From assembly GCF_004210375.1 (NCBI RefSeq), contig NC_134834.1, positions 92,942,170-93,006,169 of the forward strand: 64,000 bases of DNA, written 5' to 3'. Shown one piece after another: positions 1-11,444 of the stretch. Below the pieces are notes generated by a model. It ran no database searches, was not told the origin of the DNA, and worked only from the letters and a program-made list of their open reading frames with translations. The DNA is from Tachypleus tridentatus (Eukaryota; Arthropoda; Merostomata; Xiphosura; Limulidae). Numbering within the stretch: the first letter of the stretch is position 1; every line of letters begins with the position of its first letter. The position numbers and the translations under genes were made by a program.

Positions 1-506
1 CAGCTCTTTCTTTTAATCCACATACAACTTGCACTTCCTCGCCTTCTTCCACGCCTTCAGGAAAACTAAATGGACGAATTTTAACAATTTCTGGAATAAA
101 ACAGAATAAGATCTATTTAAAGTGTTACATCTGTAAAAAGGTATCATATTTATCAGAACTTTTCAGAAATAAGTTAAGAAAAGTATGTGGTATACAGATA
201 TACTTTTCTTACTTCTGAGCGATTAAAACCTTAAGACTCTACAAATGGATAAGGTTCGAAACAAAACGATTGGTTTACAATGTATATAATAAGTTAATAA
301 ATATTATATATAAAAGTACAATTTGCTATAAGTATTCTACAATATCTATACCACATAACAATGATTGTTCAGTGAGGAAACTTGAACTAATAAAAATATA
401 TGAGTCCATAATTACCTTCAGAAGAAGACCAGTTCACGAGAAAGAAGAAATGGAACAGTATAGAAACGGTCAATCCTCTCGTCGTTGCGAATGTGGAATA
501 CTTCAT
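1..506 (-). CDS. sDscam-beta-like variable cassette F, partial (signal exon and start of Ig1)
   Basis: The signal exon is 506-416: 30 codons plus one base, beginning MKYSTFATTRGL, with hydrophobic core VSILFHFFFLVNW, followed by donor GTAATT. The Ig1 exon begins at 90 after the acceptor TTATTCCAG and runs off the left edge. Its visible residues include EIVKIRPFSFPEGVEEG and VVCGLKERA, which match the Ig1 openings of cassettes A-E, including the first Ig cysteine. The junction is phase 1, as elsewhere in the array. Ig2 and any further cassettes or constant exons lie outside the window. Confidence 0.8.
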
Positions 507-711
507 GATAAGTGCAACACACGGAAGTGATGTAATTCAGAAAAAATTATGTAGAACTATCCAAGCTCTGTTTTTACCACCAACAAAAATCTGTTTGTGT
601 ATCTGATACAAATCGTTTTTTCTATATTTATTTAAGCTAGCAAAGTACAAACGCCATATTCTGCAGAGCATGTCGACAACAAGACGACTTTCAGATCAAG
701 TGATCCATTGA

Positions 712-780
712 TAAAATGGCGTCGTATTCTCCAACAACAGGATTGTTTGATGAGTATGCTATTGTAGCGCCGCGTATTGA
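712..780 (-). promoter_or_regulatory. Promoter block of cassette F (YY1-like + GGCGCT element)
   Basis: About 206 bp upstream of the cassette F ATG, the plus strand reads taaaatggcgt at 712-722 and tagcgccgcgtattga at 765-780. On the gene strand the order is a distal TCAATACGCGGCGCTA, then ACGCCATTTTA 49 bp closer to the gene. The distal element nearly repeats the one at cassette E. The resemblance to CTCF and YY1/Pho sites is by eye. Confidence 0.6.
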
Positions 781-1689
781 AAAAAATGAAAATACATTAA
801 AATGTCTTAAAAAAGTATTCTGTTTGTTAATAAAATATCGAGAATATTTCATATCTGATGATGTAAAAACTCAGATTATTTCAGATCTGAATTTGAGCTC
901 ATTGTCGGTAATTAGGATTAATACTGCAATCAAAAGTGTTCAGTTGAATGATGTGAAACGACAAGAGTTAGGGTTTACGGTTATGCTAAAAATGTAATTT
1001 GATTAATAAATTTATAAGCTGACTCATGTTTCGTAGAACATGTTCGTAAAGTAAACAGCCTGAGACAAACATATAAAAGTTCATTCAACTTCATTTAATT
1101 ATCGAAGATGTGAAATGATATTAGTGTGATTTAAAATTCCACAAGTAAAATAATAACTAATTCCTTAAGGAATGTTTTATACAACACTTTTACAACTGCG
1201 ATGTGTCAAATACATATCCATGACCTGATGTATGAAAAACGTACGAAGCACAACGTATTAAAATTAAACCTTACACAGATGAAGTCATAAATTGAAATCG
1301 CCCGACAAATTTTACCTTGTCAAGTTGAAACTGTTTTACTAAGTCATTACTCCAAATGGAGTGTTTGTAGGTAACAAACTGTATAAAATTAGAAAATCTG
1401 AATCATATTGATATTATTCTATTACAAATTGAACAAAATAAACTATTCTACTTCGAGTTGTTTATGGAAATTCATTATTGGTGCCAGCTTCAGAGGCTAG
1501 GAAAACACAGAATATCTCTAAAGCTTAAAGCTACTTAAAAATCGTAATTACATTGGTTATACCCCTAAGGGACAACACAGTTGTAAATATTTAAAACACC
1601 AAAATTCAATGTGGCCTCAGAATTCAATAAATCTCAGTTAAATTCCTGAGTAGTTCAATGATCAAAACTAACCATATTAACTGCATCTA
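781..1689. other. Spacer upstream of cassette F, nothing recognised
   Basis: AT-rich sequence with no open frame of interest, no splice-bounded Ig exon and no repeat I can name. Confidence 0.6.
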
Positions 1690-2340
1690 CACAACCTTTA
1701 ATAAAACTTGTATATTTAAGAAGTGCTACACAACCTATAACTAAACAATATATAAACTCAAATCTTAAAGGAGTGCCACACAACCTATGATAATATTTGA
1801 ATCTTACAGGAGTGCCAAATAACTTATGGTAATACTCGAATCTTACAGGAGTAGTGCCAAACAAACTATAATATTCGTGTGTTTAAGAAGTGTCACACAG
1901 CCTACAATAATATTCGTGTGTTTAAGAAGTGTCACACAGCCTATAATAATATTCGTGTGTTTAAGAAGTGTCACACAGCCTATGATAATATTCGTGTGTT
2001 TAAGAAGTGCCAAACAAACTATGCTAATATTCGTGTGTTTAAGAAGTGTCACACAGCCTATGATAATATTCGTGTGTTTAAGAAGTGTCACACAGCCTAC
2101 GATAATATTCGTGTGTTTAAGAAGTGTCACACAGCCTATGATAATATTCGTGTGTTTAAGAAGTGCCAAACAAACTATGATAATATTCGTGTGTTTAAGA
2201 AGTGTCACACAGCCTATGATAATATTCGTGTGTTTAAGAAGTGTCACACAGCCTATGATAATATTCGTGTGTTTAAGAAGTGTCACACAGCCTACGATAA
2301 TATTCGTGTCTGTGATAATACTTGTATCTTTTAGATGTAC
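1690..2340. repeat. Minisatellite, 39-bp unit with a 156-bp higher-order pattern
   Basis: About eleven clean 39-bp units (attcgtgtgtttaagaagtg...) run from 1873 to 2302, with degraded units back to about 1690. Two unit types alternate: most contain gtgtcacacagcc, while every fourth contains gtgccaaacaaac (at about 1857, 2008 and 2164). This gives three rounds of a four-unit, 156-bp block. Because 39 is a multiple of three, long open frames arise on both strands; these are not genes. The array lies in the spacer between cassettes E and F. Confidence 0.95.
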
Positions 2341-2639
2341 CACATAACCTATAAATACACCCATTCTTTCAGTATATACGAACAGTTTCATAAAATAATA
2401 AACGTGAATGAAACTTCAAATGCTTTAAAATATAAAAGACAGGTTAAGCTAGTAGCTTAGATGGTAATGATAAAATATCAAGTCAAACATATTGTTAATT
2501 TGCAAAGTTGAATGTCAGGCATGTTCATTGAATAACACTTTTCATATACATTTAATCTTAAAAAGTAGTGATTTTCTTAATGTTTAACATCCATCAAGCA
2601 CAACATTCCGCGAAGCCGATGCGTTTTCCTAGAAAATTT

Positions 2640-2890
2640 TTGTTTGTTTGAACTTCTTTCAAAGCTAATCGAAGCCTATCTGTGGTAACCGTCCCTAATT
2701 TTTAAGTGATAAACCAGATGGAAGACAGCTAGTCAACACCAGCTACCGCCGACTTTTGATCTAATATTAAAAAAACACAACTAATTGTAGTATTGGTTGT
2801 CACATTATAAAAGGAGGTACATATTCAGTAAAGGAATTCGAAATCTCGACCCGCAGGTTAAGTAGTGACTGTTCTAACCACCAGGTCTTA
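2640..2890 (-). mobile_element. tRNA-derived SINE, family 1, old copy
   Basis: A heavily diverged reverse copy in the spacer between cassettes E and F: tail gtttgtttgaacttctttca, middle cagctagtcaacaccagcta, head region ttctaaccaccaggtct. Confidence 0.6.
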
Positions 2891-2974
2891 GAAAATGATC
2901 TATCAAACCTTTTCAACTCGATTACTATTGTTATTTCATTTAACATGAGAAGCTACTTGGAAAGAATAATAAAG

Positions 2975-3085
2975 CTTGTTTTGTTGTTCAGCACAAAGCT
3001 GCGCAGTAGACTAGCTGTGCTGTCGGAATTCGAGCCCCAGATTTCAAACTTATAAATCCTCAAACTTATCAATCAGGCATCGAGA
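2975..3085 (-). mobile_element. tRNA-derived SINE, family 2, old copy
   Basis: Reverse copy: gttgttcagcacaaagctgc, then agctgtgctgtcggaattcg. Weakly preserved after that. Confidence 0.5.
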
Positions 3086-3374
3086 AGATAAGATTAAAAA
3101 TAACATAAACAATACTTTTTGTAACCAATGCTTGACAAAAAGAAAACAAATGGTATACTTTTATCAAAACGGGTTTTACAAACGTTCCAGTAAAGTCAGA
3201 AATATTGTAAAGGCCTAACATATGAAAACTTTTAATAATAAATTGATAAATAAATATTAAACTCCATATTACAGGTACGTTTTTCTCTCATTCGTGTGCT
3301 TCATCTAATACACATGAAGGATGCAATTATCTATTCTTAGTTAATTTAAGGTTTAGTTTCCTGTATCCTTCTAC

Positions 3375-4911
3375 CTTTAACCTTCAGAGTTACAACAGTA
3401 GACAAATCTCCAATGCCATTAGATACGTCACATCTGAAGATTCCATCATCAGCTTGGGTAACTTCTTCAATGATGAGTTCGCCTCCATTACCATTTAGAG
3501 GTTGGCCAGAGGATGATAAAGGATGAACCTTTTCGTCTTCTGTACAAAATTAGAATACTATAATGAAATTATAACTGCATTTTGTATGCTTTTGGTATAA
3601 TATCTCTAGTAAATTGTGAAAGATACTGGAAAATAGACAATTCTAGTTTGTACACAAAGGAAATATATGAAGAAGTAAGAATAATTTACAAGGTTTTATT
3701 AAACATGAATGTTAGCATTATCGTAAAGTCCACTTTAATAAGATAATTTGTACCAACCAATAATTCTCCACCATTGAATATTTGGATTTGGAAAACCGTA
3801 TGCTGTACAACTGAAAACAACAGTTTCTCCGCTGTTGGCAACTTGGTTTTGAGGTTTATTCTTCCACTGGGGTGGCCCTATAAACAAATATATGCACGAT
3901 ACTTAAAACTGTAGAAACAGGGATTTTGCTTATGTACTACACACACACACACACATGTACGATAGAACAAAAAATCCGAAGTTAAGTATATACAGCGATA
4001 TTTATATATTCGAAAATAAAGGATTGATAAAAAAAAAGGACATTGCTTGTCAATATTACATCCAACAGGGCACTAGGTGGTTATGGACTATTTTATATGG
4101 TAGGAACGCTTATCATATGCTAGTAGCACCTAACTGTGTTTTTGAAAAGCATGTATTACATTACCTTTAACTTGAAGTTCGGAGGTGAAACCTTCTTCCC
4201 CATAGCTGTTCTTGGCCAAACAAGTGTAGTTCCCTGAAGCTGTCACCTCTACATCATTGATTATAAGTAAAGAAACACGAGCAAGACTATGAATGGTCCA
4301 GATATTCCCGGTTTGGAGAATTTTACTGTCTTTAAACCAAGAAAATTCAATTGGATCATCTCCGGCTTTAACACCACACGTGAACTGTACCTGATCTCCC
4401 TCTTCAACTTCTTGGGGAAAGGTGAAAGGTTGAATTTGTATATTCGCTAGAATATGATACGGTTAATTAAGTACGTTTAATAGGCTTGGATTCCATAGAA
4501 GTTTATTACTTATATTCACAATACATTGTAAACATCACTTCTCACCGCATGCGCAAAATTAATAAAATATTTACACATATTACAGCATTCTAAGCATCTC
4601 CACAAATAACATTCCAAACACTACTTTAAAAAATGCGGTATCTGCTAGCATATACACTGAGTGATTTCATAGCATTATCACAGATATATAAAATTTAAAT
4701 ATTAGGTAGCCACAAATGATTAGTTAAAATAAAAACAATTACAATACAAAACCATCTCACCTTCTGTATTTACTGTGACGTAGAGATTCAAAGCTATAAG
4801 TAAAAGGATCAGCTCCAGCGATGTTCTTCTTACGACGAATGACGTGGGAAACTCCTTTCCAAAAAACCTCAACATGAAGTCCAATAAATTCTTAACCTCC
4901 TCACACGACAT
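3375..4911 (-). CDS. sDscam-beta-like variable cassette E (signal + Ig1 + Ig2)
   Basis: Exons: 4911-4761 (signal exon), 4446-4165 (Ig1), 3877-3758 (Ig2 first half) and 3539-3375 (Ig2 second half). Total 718 nt, 239 residues ending in phase 1. This is the most compact cassette. The first ATG (4911, MSCEEVKNLLDF) gives a long 50-codon leader; an in-frame ATG at 4875 (MLRFFGKEF) would leave a more normal signal with the core LELILLLIALNLYVTV. Ig1 reads IQIQPFTFPQEVEEGDQ, FSWFKDSKIL and ASGNYTCLAKNSYG. Ig2 reads GPPQWKNKPQNQ, FSCTAYGFPNP, IQWWRII and IFRCDVSNGIG. The only phase-correct donor after the first Ig2 half is GTTGGT at 3757-3752, a poor match to GTRAGT, so splicing here may be inefficient or the cassette may be decaying. 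Confidence 0.87.
3940..3956. repeat. AC dinucleotide microsatellite
   Basis: A short (AC)n run in the intron between Ig1 and Ig2 of cassette E. Confidence 0.9.
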
Positions 4912-5044
4912 TAATGCAGATGTACGACATTTTCGATTTTAGCCTAATAATTATTTTTAACAATATATCATCACACACGAGACTGAAATAGATTCATCAG
5001 TAAAAGTGAAAAAATGATGTGTTTTCTCTTTACCAAGACAAGCT

Positions 5045-5114
5045 CAAAATGGCGTGTTTAGAGCAACACAACCAAGCCCAAGTTCCATTGCACGGCAAAA
5101 GCGCCACGTATTGA
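5045..5114 (-). promoter_or_regulatory. Promoter block of cassette E (YY1-like + GGCGCT element)
   Basis: The plus strand reads caaaatggcgtg at 5045-5056 and gcgccacgtattga at 5101-5114. On the gene strand this is a distal TCAATACGTGGCGC, then CACGCCATTTTG about 50 bp nearer the gene and about 134 bp upstream of the ATG. CAAAATGGCG is the textbook YY1 core. ACGTGGCGCT resembles the arthropod CTCF core TAGRKGGCGC. Confidence 0.65.
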
Positions 5115-5702
5115 TAAGTTTAAAAATCATGGAATTTTGCGAAATTACTAACAGTTAGTATTTTAATAAAATTCTTCCATTAGGTATCTATTACGATAAG
5201 TGTTCCAAGTGTCTAAGAAAGTATAATCAAACCATTATTCCCTTTCAGCATGAGATTTTTGAAAATCATTATACTTTTTGTTACGTCTTTACTTCACTTT
5301 TACCCTCAAACCAGAAAAAAAATCTACATTTCTTTCTTCAGTTACTTATTTTCAGAATAGAACCTGATTGATCTTTTCTCAAGTTATTGTCACAGAATTT
5401 TATGAAACATCAGCGTTTTTTAACCACAGCAAATAATTTGAAATGAATGTTGTTGTCATCTTTGTATTTGTAGAATAATAAACGAGTATCCTAAGTAAAC
5501 AGATGACAATAAACCACAATACGTTTAGGGACTTTGTGTACATTAAGCATCTTGTAGACCATAACAGTATAACCTAAATTAATGAAATACAACCATGAAA
5601 CCAGATCTCTTAATATACTTTAATGACTGATCTGAAGCATATTCATTAGAGCATGGTCCCGATAGACAATGTTCTGACACAACTTAACCTCACAGTCTGT
5701 AC

Positions 5703-8700
5703 CTCTTATTGAGAGTCTGACTGTTTTTCTTAAGCCTTCTCCGATGCCATTGGTCACTTGGCATGTGTAAAGTCCAGCATCATTTTGAGTTACACCTTCA
5801 AAACTTAAAGTTTCATCAGATTCCGAACGTTTCTGTACTTCGACAAGTTCCTCACCTGTTTAAAAATATATTTCACACTTTAAAGTTTCGTTAGCCTACG
5901 TCAAAGTCTGCAGTTCTGAGAAACGGCAAGATAACACTTACTAAAATATCTAACTTTTGGGACTTTGAGCTTACTATTCCCCTTCCCTTACGGCTAGAAA
6001 GGTTTAGAAAATAATCGAAACTGTAAACTGTTTATAGGTACGTTAAAAAAGATTTGGTGTACGTTTCTTATCTGAAAGATAAGTGACTGTGATCAAATAT
6101 ACAAAAACGTTTGTTACTCAATCTGACGTATAGTAATCAAGAAACTCTTGTACACAGAAAGATATGCCCTCTTAATTAGCTCAGTGCTAATCTGGATTCG
6201 TAAATACATAAAATAATATTTTTACATTAATATTAATCTTTAGACTCTGCAGTGAAGTTTCTGACGTTTTATAGATTGGAATAGATTTGTTGTGCGACAT
6301 ATAAATTATACCGTAAATACTTTTTGTCTTTCACATGATCAGCCAATTTCATAACTTTGTTAATTGTGAAAGACCAAAGACTTACGTTTTGCATCACGAC
6401 GACTTTATCATAATACTTAAGAGATTTGATAGCAACTAGGATTATTAGCATATTACCTAGAAATTTGTCAGCATCTAGCATTGTTAGCAAACTAACTAGA
6501 TGTTTGTTAGCAGTTACGACTGTTAGCAAACTAACTAGAAATTTGTTAGCAGCTAGGATTGCTGGCAAACTCCTACAGATTTGTTGGCAGTTAGTTAGGA
6601 TTGTTAGCAAACTAACTAGACATTTGTTGGCAGCTAATTAGCAAACTAACAAGAGGTTTGTTGACAGATAGGATTGCTAGCAAACTCCTAGAGATTTGTT
6701 GGAAGTTAGGATTGTTAGCAAACTAACTAGACATTTGTTGGCAGCTAATTAGCAAACTAACAAGAGGTTTGTTGACAGATAGGATTGCTAGCAAACTCCT
6801 AGAGATTTGTTGGAAGTTAGGATTGTTAGCAAACTAACTAGACATTTGATGGCAGCTAATTAGCAAACTAACAAGAGGTTTGTTGACAGCTAGGATTGCT
6901 AGCAAACTCCTAGAGATTTGTTGGAAGTTAGGATTGTTAGCAAACTGATTAGAAAGTTGTTAGCAGCTAGGATTGTTAGCAAACTACCTAGAGGTTTTTT
7001 TTACTGCTAAGCTGATCAACAGATATTAAAGTTCATGGAAATCAACAATTTTAAATAATAAACAGAAATAATCAATTCAACATCTTCCCAACTCAGTCAG
7101 CAACAATAAGTTTAGTAATCAACGTATCTATTAACCGCACCTTCAGTTTTCATCCACAAAATTCTTGGTTTCGGATAACTCCAGGCACTACAACGAATGC
7201 TCACAGTTTCTCCAATTCCCGCTTCCATATCTTCGGGTTCATGTTTCCATTTTGGAGGTCCTAGAATCAAACATGATTAAAAAAACAAAACTTCACGTGC
7301 TGCACTCACTATATATACATAAAAGGTACAAAAACGCTGTTTTTTAGAAACATGTAATAAATTACAAAGCTCTGGCAAAAAATCAAAATCATCTGTTTCA
7401 ACAAATGTTGTAAAGTTTTTATTTTCACAAAAATTACAACTCAATAAAGTTTCTCGCAGCAGAATCTACGAATATAAAATTAAATACAAATAAAATCAAG
7501 CAATACCGTACTGGAAATCATTCATTATTTGTAGTGGACAAAACACTAATGATTAATGATCCATAACTCAAGTGAAAGTAAATCTCTTATTTGAAGAATG
7601 ACATTACTCAAAATGATAGCTTTGATGAGAAAAAAACTTAATTTATCATATTATGTGTATTGGATAAAACACTAATTATTCACCTCAAGGAAAGGTAAAT
7701 CTCTTATATAAAGAATGCCATTACTCAAAGTAATAGCTTTGATCAAAAATAAAATTGAAATAACTGGGCGAAAGGTTTTGAAAAATAATGAAATGTTCGC
7801 TTAGGAACAGTTATAAACAGGGAGTTGAGTTTTCAGTTGATTCATTTAGCATAAAATACATTTGAACCAAAACAACAGGAAACTTTTATTTACGCACTAT
7901 GTTTTAATGTAATTTAACACAAAGGTACATAATGGGATATCTGTGCTCTGCCCACGAGGGGCATCGACACCCAGTTTCTAACGTTCTAAATCCGAAGATA
8001 TACCGCTATGCCACTAGGGGAGGACACGTGTAGAACTTCATATAATAGATTTAGTTAAAACTTTTAAAATAATTAACGCTTCTTAAGTCACAAATGAATT
8101 TTTAATATATGCGAATTTTGGACAAATTAAAAATAAGCATAAATTTCTAAACGAATTGACTGTAAGGGCTAATATATGGAAAACGTTTCTTACGTCATAC
8201 TAACTATATGTAATTAATTAAAATATGTTAACACGTACGATTATATAGTTTGTTTGTTGTTGTTTTTAGAAAAAAAATAATTTTGGTAATTTTCAATTTT
8301 ATTTCTATAAGTACAATCTATATGCACTTCGATCACAAAATAAACGATACCGTTAACTTGAAGTGCAGCTGTATATTCATCTTGACCAGCTGAATTTCGG
8401 GCAACACAAGTATAGTTTCCTGACGTCTCTGTGGTCACACTCTTTATAACTAAAACAGATACTATGCCCGGAGAAAGTACAGTCCATTGTTCGTCCGAAC
8501 GCAAAGGTCGGCCATCTTTAAACCATTGAAACTCATCAGCAGTGTCGTGAGTTTCTAATCCGCAAGTAACCTGAATAAGTTTACCTTCTTCAACAAATTC
8601 AGGAAACCCAAAAGGTTGTATCTTTGGAGGCACTGAAAAAAATATAAAACAAATAAATTGTCATCGTCATTAAGTTGTATTCACATTATAATCGGGCATT

Positions 8701-8853
8701 CTTCTTAATACGTGATTCTTAAATTTACTATTCATTTATCAAACACGGTATTTTAAAGCCTTCAACTTTAATTATAAAAAGAAAGACAGGTTTTTTCTCA
8801 CCTTGAGCAATAACACATAAGGAGAACACAACCGTAAGAATTAAGTTCTTCAT
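5703..8853 (-). CDS. sDscam-beta-like variable cassette D (signal + Ig1 + Ig2)
   Basis: Exons: 8853-8802 (short signal peptide, MKNLILTVVFSLCVIAQ), 8632-8351 (Ig1), 7260-7141 (Ig2 first half) and 5855-5703 (Ig2 second half). Total 607 nt, 202 residues ending in phase 1. Donors are GTGAGA, GTATCG, GTGCGG and GTACAG, so the middle two are weaker than average. Ig1 reads PPKIQPFGFPEFVEEGK, FQWFKDGRPL and TSGNYTCVARNSAG. Ig2 reads GPPKWKHEPEDM, IRCSAWSYPKP and LYTCQVTNGIG. The first Ig2 half has ILWMKTE where most cassettes have a doubled tryptophan or WK pair. The intron splitting Ig2 (1.3 kb) contains the 37/111-bp repeat array at 6.42-6.99 kb, and the intron between Ig1 and Ig2 contains a family-2 SINE. 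Confidence 0.88.
6420..6995. repeat. Minisatellite, about 37-bp unit with 111-bp higher-order repeat
   Basis: Related units of the type ttgttagcaaactaactaga and ggcagctaggattg repeat throughout. In the middle a three-unit block recurs with a period of 111 bp (catttgttgg at 6621 and 6732, catttgatgg at 6843). It lies within the intron that splits Ig2 of cassette D. Confidence 0.9.
7917..8027 (-). mobile_element. tRNA-derived SINE, family 2
   Basis: Reverse copy inside the cassette D intron between Ig1 and Ig2: gggatatctgtgctctgccc, then gcatcgacacccagtttcta, ending ccgctatgccactaggggag. Confidence 0.7.
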
Positions 8854-9125
8854 TGACTATTATCCTTTAAGTGTTCGCTGGAACATGGAGCACTGTTGTT
8901 GATGGTGTCTTGCGTTATTTTCCGAAAATCTGTACCAATTTGGCAACGGATTTTACTATCTATTACGATTTTCTAACTGAAAAAGGATTCAAATTAAGAT
9001 ATATTACAGAGTAAACACTGAAAACGTATTTGGTATTATTCAAGTACAAACGTGGAAACTCCTTTCATTATGAACACGGTCAGAGAGATTTTTACAGTTG
9101 CTTGTTAGCAACACAAACTATATCT

Positions 9126-9195
9126 CAAATATGGCGTATTTGTGTGGTTTTTTTTATAACATACAACGCTAGGCTATCAGCGCCACATGTCGTCA
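9126..9195 (-). promoter_or_regulatory. Promoter block of cassette D (YY1-like + GGCGCT element)
   Basis: The plus strand reads caaatatggcgta at 9126-9138 and agcgccacatgtcg at 9179-9192, spaced 47 bp between equivalent positions. The proximal element is about 273 bp upstream of the cassette D ATG. Orientation and order match the other cassettes. A 75-bp sequence that is repeated inside cassette C begins about 20 bp further upstream. Confidence 0.6.
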
Positions 9196-9211
9196 AACCT
9201 TAAAACTAAAC

Positions 9212-9288
9212 AAAACCTAAAAATCTGCAAAAACAGAGAAATTTCAAAAATTAATCTAACCAGCAAGAAGTAAAAGTCACCAATAAAA
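9212..9288. repeat. 75-bp direct repeat, copy 1 (upstream of cassette D promoter)
   Basis: The segment beginning aaacctaaaaatctgcaaaa and ending gtaaaagtcaccaataa is repeated essentially without change at 9858-9932. Copy 1 lies next to the promoter block of cassette D. Confidence 0.9.
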
Positions 9289-9547
9289 ACTGCGTCACTT
9301 AACAAACTAAGTTCCCATAAATACTATAAAATATCATAATACTATACAGATGTAATAACTTTAATCATAAAAATATTAATTCGATCAACTATCAGAGATA
9401 ATCTTAGTGTAGTCTGTTTCAACGCAAACTTCCGAGACTGAAATTCAAGGCAAATTCCATTCGTATTTGCCATTGAAAAACAGTAGAAGATAAACTGGTT
9501 TATAGTTCCTGTTAAAAAAGACTTGATGGTCCGCACAAAGTTTCTAC

Positions 9548-11444
9548 CTCGGACTACAAGTTGCACGGTGTCAGTTAAAGGACTGTCAATTCCATTTGAG
9601 ACTTTGCACATAAAGCTATTTCTGTCTTCTTCAGTGACTTGATAAAGATGTAGAGAACCATTCTGAAACGTTCTGACTCGTCCTGTTGAAAATACTCTCT
9701 CAGTTTGAAGGCCCTCTGATGAAAATAAAAGCATGACAAACGAGCTTTCAGAAGGACTTCACACAGTGTTATCAATACAAAGAATAATATTATCTATATT
9801 AAAAACACTCTATTACTGAACTTGCTTGAAAAATTTACCGAATTTATTGGGGTATTGAAAAACCTAAAAATCTGCAAAAACAGAGAAATTTCAAAAATTA
9901 ATCTAACCAGCAAGAAGTAAAAGTCACCAATAAGAACATTCAACAAATCACTAAGTAATAAAAATATTCACAGTTTACTCTACTAGCTATACCATGTTTG
10001 ATAGATAAACTTTTCCAAATAACTTTATTTTATACAAAACTGGGCGTATGAGGCAACACGAATGAAAAGAATGAGTGATTTTAAACATTTTCTTACACAT
10101 TTGTGATTCTATTAAACATTTAAGTATCAAAAATAAACGAAGAGGATTTTATGTATTTTTTGGATAGATTTGAAAACAGATGAGGAATATTATAACATAA
10201 TTTCGTTTGCCTTTAGAATTTTGAGGACGATTTTCTTAAGAAACTTACCGTTCATTTTCCACCATTCAACAGTAGGTGGCGGATACCCATACGCTGAACA
10301 TTTAAAACTAACGTTTTCACCAAGTTCAGCTGAAACATCTACAGGTTTATCCTTCCATTCAGGTGGGCCTAGCAACAGTTATATATATATACAAATAGTA
10401 AAACAGGTTAAATAATAACAAGTATTTGTTTACAAAAGTATTTTATATACTGATAGAAATATAGGAAATAACGGAAAGAATATTTTAAGAAAAAAAAAGG
10501 TTAAGAGAACCTAAAATAAATGAACGCAAATTACTCCATGAAATGTATTTTAACTTCGTTTATTTCTTTGAGATAAAAAAATATTGAAACTCTTAAAAGC
10601 AACTAAGTGGAGGAAGATATCACTTAAGTAAAGAACCATAAACAAACAACTCTCAAACATAAATAAAACGTGAAACTGATGTCTTTTTAAAAGTTTTGTT
10701 CTGAAACATCTTAATTAATATTACCTTTAACCAGGAGTTGACAAGTATGACTGTCTTCACCGTATTTATTTCGAACCAAACACGTGTAGTTTCCGGAGTC
10801 TGATACATTGACACTGTTTATTATTAATAGGGACATACTAGGGTGGTTAAGGATGACCACGCCTTGACCGGTCTTCAACATTTTATGGTCTTTAAACCAT
10901 TCAAAGTGAATGGGTTCATCTCCAAACTTTACGCCACAAACGACTTGGATCTTTTCATCTTTATTTACGTCTTGTGGAAAAGCGAAAGGCTGGACTTTTA
11001 CTGGTACTACAAAAAAAAAAAATTATTGATATGAAGATTACGATCCACTTTTCATAAAGTTAAATTTTAAATTTACTCCTTGCATATAACTGTTACATTC
11101 TAGAATTTAGATTTATTTATGGAGTTTTAGAAAATAGTTTGGTTAAATTTAACGTTTATAATAATATATATATGTATATATAATAAAACAAGCTAGCCTA
11201 AAGATACTCGTTACAACTAGAATTACACAACATTTCTCCTTCTAATTAATCACAATATCTCTAAAAGTATGTATTTTGTATAAGTGATTTTGGGATAGTT
11301 TTTGATTAACTTTATTACTATTAAACATTTCAAAAATCTTACCGTTAATACATGATGTGAGACTACTGACCATAATCAGCAGGAGAGAAACTGTGCATTG
11401 TAGTGAAGAGACACAATGACGAGAAAAAACCTAAGTAAACACAT
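9548..11444 (-). CDS. sDscam-beta-like variable cassette C, signal exon apparently frameshifted
   Basis: Exons: signal exon ending at 11343, 11006-10725 (Ig1), 10368-10249 (Ig2 first half) and 9715-9548 (Ig2 second half). Ig1 has VKVQPFAFPQDVNKDEK, FEWFKDHKML and DSGNYTCLVRN. Ig2 has GPPEWKDKPVDV, FKCSAYGYPPP, VEWWKMN and FMCKVSNGID. The Ig exons are intact with good donors (GTAATA, GTAAGT, GTAGAA). The signal exon is odd. Read back from its GTAAGA donor, the phase-1 frame gives a good hydrophobic core (TVSLLLIMVSSLTSCIN) but meets a stop at about 11432 before any suitable ATG. The natural ATG at 11444 (MCLLRF) is in another frame, and the interval 11444-11343 is 102 nt where 103 is needed. 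A homopolymer of six A (plus strand 11424-11429) lies between them. Either this is a one-base assembly error or the cassette has lost its start. Confidence 0.8.
9858..9932. repeat. 75-bp direct repeat, copy 2 (in cassette C Ig2 intron)
   Basis: Same sequence and orientation as 9212-9288, about 646 bp away, within the intron between the two Ig2 exons of cassette C. The identity implies a recent duplication or gene conversion. Confidence 0.9.

Noticed and set aside
1690-2340. CRISPR-like repeat-spacer layout
   Set aside because: The units are contiguous with no unique spacers, and the sequence is animal nuclear DNA.
1826-2391. Long open frames on both strands across the 39-bp repeat
   Set aside because: The unit is a multiple of three and lacks stops by chance. 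There is no start context or splice signal, and every frame is low-complexity repetition.
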